This document shows positions 16,413-25,231 of a DNA stretch of 64,000 nucleotides, piece by piece; position 1 is the first letter of the stretch; each line of letters opens with the position of its first letter. The notes under the pieces are model-generated. The model was given only the letters and a program-made list of their open reading frames with translations. It was not told the origin of the DNA and ran no database searches. The stretch lies in assembly GCF_047425865.1 (NCBI RefSeq), contig NZ_CP179735.1, one strand, 5' to 3'. Source of the stretch: Macrococcoides equi (GTDB lineage Bacteria > Bacillota > Bacilli > Staphylococcales > Staphylococcaceae). The position numbers were made by a program, and so were the translations under genes.

Positions 16413-19235
16413 TTAATCTCTTTCAACATGTCGTTTTAAATACTGTCCAGTATATGATGCCTGCTCTTCCATAATTTGTTCAGGAGTACCAATGGCAATG
16501 ATTTTACCACCATTATCTCCACCTTCTGGTCCTAAATCAATAATATGATCGGCTGTTTTAATTACATCCAGATTATGCTCGATAATGAGTACTGTATCTC
16601 CATTTTCAACAAGTTTGTTAAGTACTTTTAATAATCTAGCTATATCGTCAACATGTAAGCCTGTTGTCGGCTCATCTAAAATGTATAATGTTTTGCCGTT
16701 ACTACGACGATGTAGCTCACTGGCAAGTTTCACACGTTGCGCTTCTCCGCCCGAAAGTGTCGTTGCAGGTTGTCCGAGTTTAACATATCCTAAACCTACA
16801 TCGACAATTGTTTTTAGCTTTCGTTTTATCTTAGGTATATTTTCAAAGAAATGATAAGCATCTTCTACTGTCATATCCAGAATATCCGCTATATTTTTAT
16901 CTTTATAAGTAACTTCCAGCGTTTCACGGTTGTAACGTTTACCACCGCATACTTCACATGGAACATACACATCTGGTAAGAAGTGCATTTCAATTTTTAT
17001 GATACCATCACCACGGCAAGCCTCACAGCGACCACCTTTAACATTGAAACTGAAACGTCCTTTTTGATAGCCTCGTAATTTTGCTTCATTCGTCTGACTA
17101 AAAACATCTCGGATATCATCAAACAAACCAGTATAAGTCGCAGGGTTAGAACGTGGTGTACGACCTATCGGTGATTGGTCGATATCAATAATCTTGTCGA
17201 TATGTTCGATTCCAGTAACCTTATCATGTGGACCAGGTTTAGCTTTCGTTTTATATAATTTTTGAGCTAGTGCTTTATATAACACATCATTTACAAGACT
17301 ACTTTTACCAGATCCTGAAACTCCGGTAACAAGCGTCATCATACCGAGTGGAATATTTACTGACACACCTTTTAAGTTATTGCTCGTCGCATTCTCAATC
17401 GTCAAAAATCTGCCATCAGGTTTACGTCGTGTTTCCGGCATTTCAATTTGTTTTTTACCACTTAAATATTGACCCGTTAAAGATTTTTTGTTTTTCATAA
17501 CTTGATTAGGCGTTCCTTGTGCAACAATTTGCCCACCGTGAACACCAGCTCCAGGGCCAATATCAATTAAATGATCTGCTGCAAGCATCGTATCTTCATC
17601 ATGTTCTACAACAATCAAAGTATTCCCCATGTCTCGCATAGATTTTAAAGTATCTATCAGTTTATCATTATCACGCTGATGTAATCCGATAGAAGGTTCG
17701 TCTAATACATACATGACACCAGTCAGACGAGAACCAATCTGCGTAGCTAAGCGTATACGTTGTGCTTCTCCACCTGATAATGTGCCCGCTGCACGATTTA
17801 AAGTTAAATATTCCAAACCGACATTATTCAGGAAGCTCAATCTTTCAGTAATTTCTTTTAAAATGAGCTTAGAAATCTGCTGTTCTTTTTCAGTGAGCTC
17901 AATCTCATTATAATATTTAAGCGCTTCTCCAATTGAAAATTCTACTACTTCACCAATATGAAGTCCTTTAATTTTTACACTCATCGCTTCTTTTGATAAT
18001 CGGTAGCCGTGGCATGTTTGACAAGCTTCATCCACCATATATTTTTGCATTTGTTCACGCGTATATTCTGAAGGACTTTCTTTATAACGACGTTCAATAT
18101 TATTCATCACACCTTCATACTGCATTTTACGCTTGCGTGTAACACCATTATCCTGTCTGAATGTAAACTCTATTTCATCTTGATGACCATAGAGAATAAT
18201 ATCTTGTTCTTTTTTCGAAAGTTTTTCAAACGGTTTTTTCATGCTGATTTTAAAATGTTTACATGCTTGTTTAAGTAACGTCGGATAATAATTAGAACTA
18301 ATAGGTTCCCATGGCACAATGGCACCCTTTTCAAGTGTTAGTGATTTATCCGGCACAACTAAATCAAGGTCAACTGTTAACTTTGTACCCAACCCGTCAC
18401 AATCCGGACAAGCACCAAATGGAGAGTTAAATGAAAACATTCTAGGTTCTAATTTTTCGATTGAAAAACCACATATCGGACAAGCGTGATTTTCGGAGAA
18501 CTTAACTTGCTCCCCACCAATAACATCTACTATAACATTACCTTCAGATAGGCGAATAGCGTTCTCCAGTGAATCTGCAAGTCGTGCTTCAATACCAGGC
18601 TTTACAACTAAACGGTCGATGACAACATCTATATCGTGATTTTGATTTTTATTTAAATCTATGTCTTCAGTAATATCGTAGACTTCTCCATCTACCTGAA
18701 TTCGTGCGTATCCTTTTTTTGAAATCTCTTCAATTAATTTTTTGTGTGTACCTTTACGGCCACGAACCACCGGAGCAAATATTTGAATTTTTGTACGTTC
18801 TTCCATTTCCATTACTCTGTCTACCATTTGCTGAATGGTTTGTGACTCAATCGGTACTCCATGCTCCGGACAATAAGGTACACCAATTCTGGCATATAAT
18901 AATCGTAGGTAATCATAGATTTCTGTAACAGTCGCTACTGTACTACGTGGATTTTTACTCGTTGTCTTCTGATCGATCGAGATGGCTGGTGATAAACCTT
19001 CAATGACATCGACATCCGGTTTATCCATCTGGCCAAGAAACATTCGAGCATATGCACTTAGCGATTCAACGTAACGGCGTTGACCTTCCGCATAAATGGT
19101 ATCAAAGGCTAGACTTGATTTTCCTGACCCTGATAAACCCGTCATCACGACTAATTTATCACGGGGTATTTCTATATCAATATTCTTTAAATTATGTGCA
19201 CGTGCACCTTTCACAATGATTGATTTATTCTTCAT
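16413..19235 (-). CDS. uvrA: excinuclease ABC subunit A
   Basis: Damage-recognition ATPase of nucleotide excision repair; a UvrA dimer loads UvrB on lesions. The 940-aa product has two ABC modules with Walker A GLSGSGKSSLAF (N-terminal) and GVSGSGKSSLV (C-terminal), two LSGGEAQR signatures, the insert zinc finger CPICG...CPDCDG, and the second finger CEAC...CEVCGG. The frame reaches 19262, but the ATG at 19235 follows GAAGGGTGA by 6 nt and gives MKNKSIIVKGARAHNL. The TGA of that ribosome binding site is the uvrB stop, so translation is tightly coupled. Confidence 0.98.
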   Translation of the reverse strand: MKNKSIIVKGARAHNLKNIDIEIPRDKLVVMTGLSGSGKSSLAFDTIYAEGQRRYVESLSAYARMFLGQMDKPDVDVIEGLSPAISIDQKTTSKNPRSTVATVTEIYDYLRLLYARIGVPYCPEHGVPIESQTIQQMVDRVMEMEERTKIQIFAPVVRGRKGTHKKLIEEISKKGYARIQVDGEVYDITEDIDLNKNQNHDIDVVIDRLVVKPGIEARLADSLENAIRLSEGNVIVDVIGGEQVKFSENHACPICGFSIEKLEPRMFSFNSPFGACPDCDGLGTKLTVDLDLVVPDKSLTLEKGAIVPWEPISSNYYPTLLKQACKHFKISMKKPFEKLSKKEQDIILYGHQDEIEFTFRQDNGVTRKRKMQYEGVMNNIERRYKESPSEYTREQMQKYMVDEACQTCHGYRLSKEAMSVKIKGLHIGEVVEFSIGEALKYYNEIELTEKEQQISKLILKEITERLSFLNNVGLEYLTLNRAAGTLSGGEAQRIRLATQIGSRLTGVMYVLDEPSIGLHQRDNDKLIDTLKSMRDMGNTLIVVEHDEDTMLAADHLIDIGPGAGVHGGQIVAQGTPNQVMKNKKSLTGQYLSGKKQIEMPETRRKPDGRFLTIENATSNNLKGVSVNIPLGMMTLVTGVSGSGKSSLVNDVLYKALAQKLYKTKAKPGPHDKVTGIEHIDKIIDIDQSPIGRTPRSNPATYTGLFDDIRDVFSQTNEAKLRGYQKGRFSFNVKGGRCEACRGDGIIKIEMHFLPDVYVPCEVCGGKRYNRETLEVTYKDKNIADILDMTVEDAYHFFENIPKIKRKLKTIVDVGLGYVKLGQPATTLSGGEAQRVKLASELHRRSNGKTLYILDEPTTGLHVDDIARLLKVLNKLVENGDTVLIIEHNLDVIKTADHIIDLGPEGGDNGGKIIAIGTPEQIMEEQASYTGQYLKRHVERD

Positions 19236-19239
19236 AATG

Positions 19240-21219
19240 TCACCCTTCAGCTTTAAGCTCAAATAATATATCTCTCAGCTCTGTTGCGCGTTCGAAGTCA
19301 AGCGCTTTAGCTGCTTCTTTCATTTCTAATTCTATCTCCTGCATTAATGCATTGCGTTCTTTTGCTGTAAGCTTTTTCTTTTTCTTATTTTCTTTTGGTA
19401 ATTCATCAACAACATCTATCGTAGCACTGATTTTATCACGTACTTTTTTATTAATAGTCATCGGTGTTATACCATGTTTTTCATTATATGCCTGCTGTAT
19501 CTCTCTACGACGATTCGTTTCATCTATGGCAATCTTCATTGAATCTGTCATTTTATCAGCATACATAATTACTTTACCCTGATCATTACGTGCTGCACGA
19601 CCAATAATCTGAATCAATGATCTGTGACTACGCAGGAAGCCCTCTTTATCAGCATCAAGTATTGCTACTAAAGATACTTCAGGAATATCCAGACCTTCTC
19701 TCAGTAAGTTAATACCTACCAGTACATCAAATACACCTAATCTTAAATCACGGATAATCTCTATACGCTCTAACGTCTTGATTTCAGAATGCAGATAATT
19801 TACTTTTATCCCCGCTTCTTTAAGATACGTTGTTAAATCTTCACTCATCTTTTTAGTTAATGTCGTAATCAGTACGCGTTCATTCTTTTCGATACGTTGT
19901 CTGATTTCTTCCATTAAATCATCAATCTGATGCTCTGATGGGCGTACTTCTACAATAGGATCCAGTAAGCCTGTCGGTCGAATAATCTGTTCAACCATTT
20001 CATCAGTATGTTCAATTTCATAAGGTCCAGGAGTTGCAGAAACATATACAAACTGATGACCTTTCTGTTCAAACTCTTCAAACTTTAATGGACGATTATC
20101 TAACGCACTTGGCAATCTGAAACCATGTTCGACTAAGACATTTTTTCGCGCCTGGTCACCATTATACATACCACGAACTTGAGGTAATGTAACATGACTC
20201 TCATCCATCATAATCAACCAGTCATCACCAAAGTAATCCAGTAAAGTATAAGGTGTCGCCCCTCTTTCTCTGAGGGTTAGATGCAAGGAATAGTTCTCGA
20301 TACCAGAGCAGAATCCCATTTCGCGCATCATTTCCAGATCATAGTTCGTACGTTGCTCAAGACGCTGAGCTTCAAGTAATTTATCTTCCGCTCTAAATTT
20401 CTTAAGTTGCTCTTCTAATTCCTGTTCAATACGCTGAATGGCTATCTTCATCTTTTCTTCTCGTGTTACGAAGTGACTGGCAGGGAAAATTACGAAATGT
20501 TCTCGCTCTTTCAAGACCTCTCCAGTAAGATAATTAATCTCTCTAATGCGCTCAATCTCATCACCAAAAAATTCAATTCTTACACAATGCTCATCTCGTG
20601 AAGCGGGAAAAATTTCTACCACATCACCACGCACACGAAATGTACCACGTTTAAAATCAATGTCATTACGACTATACTGAATATCAATCAACTTGCGTAA
20701 TAACTGATTACGTTCTATCTCCATACCTACACGCATACTCACGACCATATCCTTATATTCTTCAGGATTACCTAAACCGTAAATACAACTCACCGACGCA
20801 ATAATAATGACATCATCGCGTTCAAATAAAGCACTTGTTGCAGAGTGACGTAATTTATCAATCTCATCGTTGATTGATGCATCTTTTTCTATAAATGTAT
20901 CTGTAGAGGGTACGTAAGCTTCTGGTTGATAATAATCATAGTAACTTACAAAATACTCGACTCTGTTTTCTGGAAAAAACTCTTTAAATTCACTGTACAA
21001 CTGCCCTGCTAACGTTTTATTATGGGCCATTATTAAAGTTGGCTTTCCTACTTCTTTAATCACATTACTCATCGTAAATGTCTTACCTGTACCTGTTGCA
21101 CCTAATAATGTTTGATGGCGTTTACCTGCTTTTATACCTTCTACTATCTTACTGATTGCTTCCGGCTGATCACCAGCCGGCTTATAATCTGAATGAATCA
21201 CAAATGGATGATGTTCCAT
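19240..21219 (-). CDS. uvrB: excinuclease ABC subunit B
   Basis: DNA helicase-like subunit that verifies damage and recruits UvrC. The 659-aa protein has Walker A GATGTGKT (40-47), the beta-hairpin segment SYYDYYQPEAYVP, helicase motifs MMDESH and YVSATPGPYE, VLVGINLLREGLDIP, IQIIGRAARN, and a C-terminal UVR domain (QEIELEMKEAAKALDFERATELRD). The ATG follows AAGGAGGGC. A perfect LexA box 50 nt upstream indicates SOS control of the uvrB-uvrA pair. Confidence 0.98.
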   Translation of the reverse strand: MEHHPFVIHSDYKPAGDQPEAISKIVEGIKAGKRHQTLLGATGTGKTFTMSNVIKEVGKPTLIMAHNKTLAGQLYSEFKEFFPENRVEYFVSYYDYYQPEAYVPSTDTFIEKDASINDEIDKLRHSATSALFERDDVIIIASVSCIYGLGNPEEYKDMVVSMRVGMEIERNQLLRKLIDIQYSRNDIDFKRGTFRVRGDVVEIFPASRDEHCVRIEFFGDEIERIREINYLTGEVLKEREHFVIFPASHFVTREEKMKIAIQRIEQELEEQLKKFRAEDKLLEAQRLEQRTNYDLEMMREMGFCSGIENYSLHLTLRERGATPYTLLDYFGDDWLIMMDESHVTLPQVRGMYNGDQARKNVLVEHGFRLPSALDNRPLKFEEFEQKGHQFVYVSATPGPYEIEHTDEMVEQIIRPTGLLDPIVEVRPSEHQIDDLMEEIRQRIEKNERVLITTLTKKMSEDLTTYLKEAGIKVNYLHSEIKTLERIEIIRDLRLGVFDVLVGINLLREGLDIPEVSLVAILDADKEGFLRSHRSLIQIIGRAARNDQGKVIMYADKMTDSMKIAIDETNRRREIQQAYNEKHGITPMTINKKVRDKISATIDVVDELPKENKKKKKLTAKERNALMQEIELEMKEAAKALDFERATELRDILFELKAEG

Positions 21220-21268
21220 ATTCGCCCTCCTTATCGATAATAGTTTACCAAAAATAATTCATAAAATA

Positions 21269-21282
21269 CAAACATTTGTTCG
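21269..21282 (-). promoter_or_regulatory. LexA (SOS) box of uvrBA
   Basis: The minus strand reads CGAACAAATGTTTG, matching every position of the Gram-positive LexA consensus CGAACRNRYGTTYG. It overlaps a -35-like TTGTAT, with TAAACT 18 nt downstream as a possible -10. LexA binding here would repress uvrBA until DNA damage. Confidence 0.88.
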
Positions 21283-21290
21283 ATATAAAA

Positions 21291-21320
21291 AGTAGCCCAA
21301 CAATGTATTGTTGAGCTACT
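21291..21320 (-). terminator. terminator overlapping the csbA stop
   Basis: On the minus strand AGTAGCTCAACAA-TACA-TTGTTGGGCTACT forms a 13-bp stem (one mismatch) followed by TTTTTA. The TAG stop of csbA is inside the left arm, so the gene ends directly in its terminator. Confidence 0.85.
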
Positions 21321-21549
21321 ATTCATGTGTTTGATCTAATTTATAAAATTCTACAATTAAGTATCCTATCATCAAACTTACAGTATCTAAAAAAACAATC
21401 ATTTCAGAATGAAAGAACCCCTTATATACAGATACACCAATAACAATCGTAGAAAGAATCATACCGGTATATTTATTTCTAACAATCATACTAAATGTGA
21501 CAACCATCAATGCAGGTAATAAAAATGCCAGCCAGTACCAAATTGTCAT
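21319..21549 (-). CDS. csbA: CsbA family small membrane protein
   Basis: A 76-aa protein with two or three hydrophobic helices (YWLAFLLPALMVVTFSMIV, GMILSTIVIGVSVY, FLDTVSLMIGYLIVEFY). Sequence and location just upstream of uvrB match CsbA (DUF2198), a sigma-B controlled protein of unknown function in Bacillus. It overlaps the end of the HD-domain gene by 4 nt (ATGA), so the two are co-translated. No sigma-B promoter was recognised here. Confidence 0.8.
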   Translation of the reverse strand: MTIWYWLAFLLPALMVVTFSMIVRNKYTGMILSTIVIGVSVYKGFFHSEMIVFLDTVSLMIGYLIVEFYKLDQTHE

Positions 21550-22193
21550 AGATCTGACTCTTTTATCTTAAGAATAGAAACTGTTAATTCCTTTAATTCA
21601 GAACGTGGGATAAACTTTTCCTGTAACATTTCAGGTAGGATATTATCCAGAAAATCCTGCACACAATACAGATGATCGAATTTTATAATTGTACGTAAAC
21701 TTTTTTCATATATTTCGAAGAATAGGGGTTCAGGATTACGCTTTTGAATCTCTCCAAAAGATTCATATAACAAATCAATTTTGTCGGCTACTGATAGAAT
21801 CTGCCCTTCAATCGTATCATCTTTACCTTCCTTTAACCTTTCATGATAGATTGCTCGATACTCCTGTGGAAATTCTGAGTCAATAAATTTAGCAATCATC
21901 TGCTCTTCTACATCGCTGAATAATTGTTTCAATTCCTTTGATGCATATTTGACAGGTGTCTTAATATCACCTGTAAAAATTTCAGGATAATCATGATTTA
22001 ATGCTTTCTCATAAACATTCTTCCAGTTAATAAGCGTTCCGTGATGTTCTTCGACTGTTGCTAAGTATTGCGCTATCTTTGTCACTTTAAATGAATGGCT
22101 CGCTACATTATGTTCCTGATATTTGAACTTACCAGGACAACGAATTAATTTCTCTAAATCAGATAAACTTTTGAAATATTGATGTACTCCCAT
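21546..22193 (-). CDS. HD-domain hydrolase (YfbR-like 5'-nucleotidase family)
   Basis: A 215-aa cytoplasmic protein. The metal-binding HD motifs are visible: NVASHSFKVTKIAQYLA, ALNHDYPEIFTGDIKTPVKYA and, further on, ILSVADKIDLLYESF. The HDYPEIFTGDIKTPVKY block resembles the HDASEVLTGDLPTPVKY of YfbR, which dephosphorylates deoxynucleoside monophosphates; that substrate is inferred. It is the first gene of the pair with csbA. Confidence 0.8.
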   Translation of the reverse strand: MGVHQYFKSLSDLEKLIRCPGKFKYQEHNVASHSFKVTKIAQYLATVEEHHGTLINWKNVYEKALNHDYPEIFTGDIKTPVKYASKELKQLFSDVEEQMIAKFIDSEFPQEYRAIYHERLKEGKDDTIEGQILSVADKIDLLYESFGEIQKRNPEPLFFEIYEKSLRTIIKFDHLYCVQDFLDNILPEMLQEKFIPRSELKELTVSILKIKESDL

Positions 22194-22208
22194 TCTATAC
22201 CTCCTTAG

Positions 22209-22748
22209 CTACTTTAAATCTTTTAATATCACGTTTAATTTATGACGATCTAATTCACCTACATAAGTTTTTATAACTTTACCTTCTTTATTCACGAAAA
22301 GCGTCGTAGGAATATTATAAATTTTATATTGCTTCATTTGCTTTTCATTCAGTATAAACATAGGATAATGAGCTTTATATTTCTTAATAAATGCCATACG
22401 CTTACTTTCCTTATCCTGTACATTCATGCCAATTAGACCAACATGATTAGGCTTTTCCTGATTAAATTTTACAAGCTCAGGCATTTCATTGTTACAAGGT
22501 TCGCACCACGAGGCCCAGAAATTAATGATATTAATGTCATGTTTCAATTGATCTTTTAAGTGGGTGTTCTCATTATCTAAATCCTTAATTTTTAAATGAC
22601 TGATAAACTTATTATTGATAGGATGTTGATGCGTTACGATCTTCTGTTCATTATCAGCTGAACGATTAAATTCAGTAACCTGGTAGACACTATATCCAGC
22701 TAAACACAAAAAAATGATTAATAATATCATTGTAATAAGATGTTTCAT
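22209..22748 (-). CDS. membrane-anchored thioredoxin-like protein (TlpA/ResA family)
   Basis: A 179-aa protein with one N-terminal hydrophobic anchor (about residues 4-24, LITMILLIIFLCLAGYSVY) and an extracytoplasmic thioredoxin fold. The redox site is WASWCEPCNNEMPEL; the cis-Pro loop is YNIPTTLFVNKEG. ResA/TlpA proteins reduce disulfides outside the membrane, often in apocytochrome c. A c-type cytochrome is encoded 2 kb away, which fits that role, but the target is inferred. Confidence 0.85.
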   Translation of the reverse strand: MKHLITMILLIIFLCLAGYSVYQVTEFNRSADNEQKIVTHQHPINNKFISHLKIKDLDNENTHLKDQLKHDINIINFWASWCEPCNNEMPELVKFNQEKPNHVGLIGMNVQDKESKRMAFIKKYKAHYPMFILNEKQMKQYKIYNIPTTLFVNKEGKVIKTYVGELDRHKLNVILKDLK

Positions 22749-22830
22749 TCCTTCACCCTCAATTCATTATTATGTCTATCATAGCGTACTTAATACTAAG
22801 TTTAAACCTCTGATGAAATGAAAATAAAAA

Positions 22831-22859
22831 AGAAGATAACAGCTACTGTGTTATCTTCT
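22831..22859 (-). terminator. terminator of the CHAP protein gene
   Basis: An 11-bp stem (AGAAGATAACA on each strand) with a 7-nt loop is followed on the minus strand by TTTTTTATTTTC. It lies about 47 nt after the stop. Confidence 0.85.
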
Positions 22860-22905
22860 GAAAAGAATATTCATTTTATTGATATATTAATTCAAATTCT
22901 GATGA

Positions 22906-23346
22906 TTAATAGATATATTGGTAATTACTCTTTTGATATCTAGGAATTACTCGGTAAGTTTTTACGCCTTGTCGTGGATAATTCATTTCAGATACAAGAA
23001 TAGAACCGTTTCTATATGTACGCTCAACCACTGCTACATGTCCGTAATATCCAGCTTGTGAAACAAGTACCGCACCTTTGATTGGTGATCTTCTCACTTT
23101 GTAACCTGCATAACGCGCTTTATATGCCCAATTTGCTGCATTGCCCCAATATCTTCCGACAGGACGACCTAATTGAGCACGACGTTGATACGCATAATAT
23201 GCACAACTGCCCCAGTAGTAAGGGTTTGAGTACCCATATGAACCAGCTTCCGCTGTTTTAATTTGTGTTTGTGGTGTGATTTCTGTAAGTTCGGCAGTAG
23301 TCAATAACATCATAGCAGTAATAAAAGATAATACAATTTTTTTCAT
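22906..23346 (-). CDS. secreted CHAP-domain cell-wall hydrolase (SsaA-like)
   Basis: A 146-aa exported protein. A signal peptide (MKKIVLSFITAMMLLTTAEL) is predicted to be cut near TAEA|GS (residue 34). The rest is a single CHAP domain with catalytic C48 (YYWGSCAYYAY), H103 (GYYGHVAVVE) and the E120-N122 region (VSEMNYP). CHAP proteins cleave peptidoglycan as amidases or endopeptidases. The mature part is basic and Tyr-rich. A WalR-type box and an extended -10 promoter lie upstream, consistent with control by the essential WalKR system. Confidence 0.88.
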   Translation of the reverse strand: MKKIVLSFITAMMLLTTAELTEITPQTQIKTAEAGSYGYSNPYYWGSCAYYAYQRRAQLGRPVGRYWGNAANWAYKARYAGYKVRRSPIKGAVLVSQAGYYGHVAVVERTYRNGSILVSEMNYPRQGVKTYRVIPRYQKSNYQYIY

Positions 23347-23452
23347 GATTTCTCTTTCCTCCGATAGTTTTTTCTTTAAAATTGTTATGTATAATAAATC
23401 ATTTATTTCCCAACAAAAATGATAATACCATAAAATTTATACAATATTTTAA

Positions 23453-23469
23453 TGTTACATATATGTAAT
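23453..23469 (+). promoter_or_regulatory. WalR box upstream of the CHAP gene
   Basis: TGTTACATATATGTAAT is a perfect TGTWAH-N5-TGTWAH WalR direct repeat. It lies 25 nt upstream of the -10 of the minus-strand CHAP promoter, replacing a recognisable -35 (AAAATA at that place). Confidence 0.8.
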
Positions 23470-23649
23470 ATAAGTGTTATATCAATCATAAAAAATTGCA
23501 TCTTTATTACAAAATATAGAATGAAATGAAACATTCAATACAACTTTAACTTTATTACAACTACTTTTTTGATATAATAATATTCAAAAAATTAAGAACC
23601 TATTCACTCCATAAAACAACTATATAAATTATTTTCTATACATAATCAA

Positions 23650-23677
23650 AAAACACGAAGGAAATCCTTCGTGTTTT
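23650..23677 (-). terminator. terminator of the LysM-P60 gene
   Basis: AAACACGAAGGA and TCCTTCGTGTTT pair around a very small loop; on the minus strand a T-run follows (TTTTTTGATT). Confidence 0.8.
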
Positions 23678-23703
23678 AAACTTTAATATTTTATTTTCAG
23701 TGG

Positions 23704-24690
23704 TTAATAGCGATAATAACCGGTTACTGTGCCGTTGATATAATTTACTGCACGCTCGCCAACACCTGCTTTAGGATTTAATGCATCAACCATTTTACCG
23801 TCACCGATATATACTCCAACATGACTGCCATCATTAAAAAATACTAAATCACCTGGTTTAGGAGTGGACACCTTTTGTCCTACAGCCATTTGTGCATAAG
23901 TTGTTCGAGGAATTTCTTTCCCTAAAGCAGCGAGTACTTGCTGAGCAAATGCTGAACAATCTACTGCATGTGCTGAGTTTGCACCATAAATATAAATTTT
24001 ACCTTTTGCAATCTGATGTGCGATACGCGCAACATCATTGTTTTCTGATACAAAAGAGGCTGGAATGACTTCATCCTCGGCCTTAGTACTGTCACTGCTA
24101 TCCTCTAAATAATTTGATGTAGTATATTCATCCGTCTGATTCGAAGTTGTCTCTTCTTGTGCTGTCTCTTCTGTGTTGCTTAAATCAATCTTTATTTCAT
24201 TACGATCTAATGGTTCATTGTCAAAACTTTGTGCGTTTGCTTCCTGCTGTAATTGATTCAAAAATTGCACTGAATCTGGCGATAAAGCAGGTGCAACGCG
24301 ACCGGATACATTCTTTTTATCTCTAACCTTACGATATGCATATTCTGAAACAATTAATTTTTTTCCTGGTGTTAAAGTATTTGATTCAAGTCTATTCCAA
24401 AATCGGACTTCAAATGGAGTAATCTTAAACTGCTTTGCAATACTTTGAACAGTATCATCATCTTTGACACGATAATAATCAGCAAGCGTTACTTTAATTT
24501 TCTGGCCCGGAATAATTTCATTGCTTTTTAATTTATTCATTTGCTTAAGCTGTGAAACACTTGTACCTGTTTCTTTAGCTATTGTATAGAGTGTATCATC
24601 AGATTTAACAAGATAATTGCTTGCTTCTGCTTGTGATGCAATTATAGTAATCGTTGATACACCAATAACTGACATTATGATTTTTCTCAT
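23704..24690 (-). CDS. secreted peptidoglycan hydrolase: two LysM domains plus NlpC/P60
   Basis: A 328-aa exported protein. A signal peptide ends near SQAEA (residue 23). LysM domains at about 25-67 and 72-115 bind peptidoglycan; an acidic Ser/Thr/Glu-rich linker (about 160-210) leads to an NlpC/P60 peptidase domain (about 220-328) with C245 (AVDCSAF), H290 (GSHVGVYIG) and N305. It should cut within peptide stems. The frame opens at 24720 with an ATG that overlaps the region before GGAGG; the ATG at 24690 gives a normal signal peptide, although its 13-nt spacing from GGAGG is long. A WalR box lies upstream. Confidence 0.9.
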   Translation of the reverse strand: MRKIIMSVIGVSTITIIASQAEASNYLVKSDDTLYTIAKETGTSVSQLKQMNKLKSNEIIPGQKIKVTLADYYRVKDDDTVQSIAKQFKITPFEVRFWNRLESNTLTPGKKLIVSEYAYRKVRDKKNVSGRVAPALSPDSVQFLNQLQQEANAQSFDNEPLDRNEIKIDLSNTEETAQEETTSNQTDEYTTSNYLEDSSDSTKAEDEVIPASFVSENNDVARIAHQIAKGKIYIYGANSAHAVDCSAFAQQVLAALGKEIPRTTYAQMAVGQKVSTPKPGDLVFFNDGSHVGVYIGDGKMVDALNPKAGVGERAVNYINGTVTGYYRY

Positions 24691-24731
24691 AATATTACAA
24701 ATGCCTCCTGCAATATCCATATTTTAAAAAT

Positions 24732-24740
24732 AATATACCA
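24732..24740 (-). promoter_or_regulatory. extended -10 promoter of the LysM-P60 gene
   Basis: TGG-TATATT on the minus strand forms an extended -10; the -35 position (AACAGT) is poor. This suggests dependence on the activator site just upstream. Confidence 0.5.
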
Positions 24741-24763
24741 TATCCCCATGGCATACTGTTCGT

Positions 24764-24780
24764 TGTTACGCACTTGTAAT
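24764..24780 (+). promoter_or_regulatory. WalR box upstream of the LysM-P60 gene
   Basis: TGTTACGCACTTGTAAT is a perfect TGTWAH-N5-TGTWAH match, placed 26 nt upstream of the -10 in the same orientation as the box before the CHAP gene. Confidence 0.82.
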
Positions 24781-24808
24781 ATTATCTTTAATGTAAATCC
24801 ACAGATGA

Positions 24809-25123
24809 CTATTTTTGTTTTGCAAGGTACTTCGCAATCTTTTCTGCATCTTTGCCTTCCACTAAATTTTTCGGCATTGCACCTTTACCATTTTTGATGA
24901 TTTTAAGTATCTCCTGTTCAGAATATTTGCCGCCCACCTTTGTTAAATTTGGTCCGCTGCCACCCTCTAAATCCTTACCATGACATCCAATACAAGAACT
25001 ATTTGCAAACGCCTCTCTACCTGGATCATTTGATTTATTCTCTGATGTCTTCTGTTCTTCTCCATTACCACATGCGCCAAGAACTAATGCAGACAGTGCT
25101 AAACCAGTTAATAACTTTTTCAT
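24809..25123 (-). CDS. cccB: cytochrome c551 type lipoprotein
   Basis: A 104-aa extracytoplasmic electron carrier. A lipobox LGAC puts the lipidated Cys at residue 18. One class I cytochrome c domain follows with haem attachment CIGCH (44-48) and axial Met83 in GAMPKN. It resembles Bacillus CccB, which passes electrons to a cytochrome c oxidase. S. aureus has no c-type cytochromes, so the gene fits an oxidase-positive genus such as Macrococcus. It has its own promoter and a GGGGG ribosome binding site. Confidence 0.92.
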   Translation of the reverse strand: MKKLLTGLALSALVLGACGNGEEQKTSENKSNDPGREAFANSSCIGCHGKDLEGGSGPNLTKVGGKYSEQEILKIIKNGKGAMPKNLVEGKDAEKIAKYLAKQK

Positions 25124-25154
25124 GATAATCCCCCAATATTATAAATTTACTTTA

Positions 25155-25182
25155 ATTATACTAAAAAAAGTGGAGGTGACAA
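25155..25182 (-). promoter_or_regulatory. cccB promoter, partly inside a terminator hairpin
   Basis: On the minus strand -35 TTGTCA (25182-25177) and -10 TATAAT (25160-25155) are spaced by 16 nt. The -35 lies within the hairpin at 25167-25200. Confidence 0.6.
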
Positions 25183-25200
25183 AATTATGTCCTCCACTTT
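25167..25200 (-). terminator. terminator downstream of prfB and the repeat element
   Basis: On the minus strand AAAGTGGAGG pairs with CCTCCACTTT, with an inner GACA/TGTC pairing, and TTTTTTT follows. It would end the secA-prfB transcript after the repeat element. Confidence 0.8.
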
Positions 25201-25231
25201 TATTCATCATATATTTGATTCGATTAAGGCT

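Larger units (their letters stand above)
23347..23703. other. 357-bp intergenic region with two WalR-like boxes
   Basis: This very AT-rich stretch holds no supportable gene. It contains the CHAP promoter region (extended -10 TGG-TATTAT, -10 at 23422-23427), the WalR box at 23453-23469, a weaker minus-strand box TGTAAT-AAAGA-TGCAAT at 23495-23511, and the terminator of the next gene at 23650-23677. I see nothing clear between about 23512 and 23645. Confidence 0.6.
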
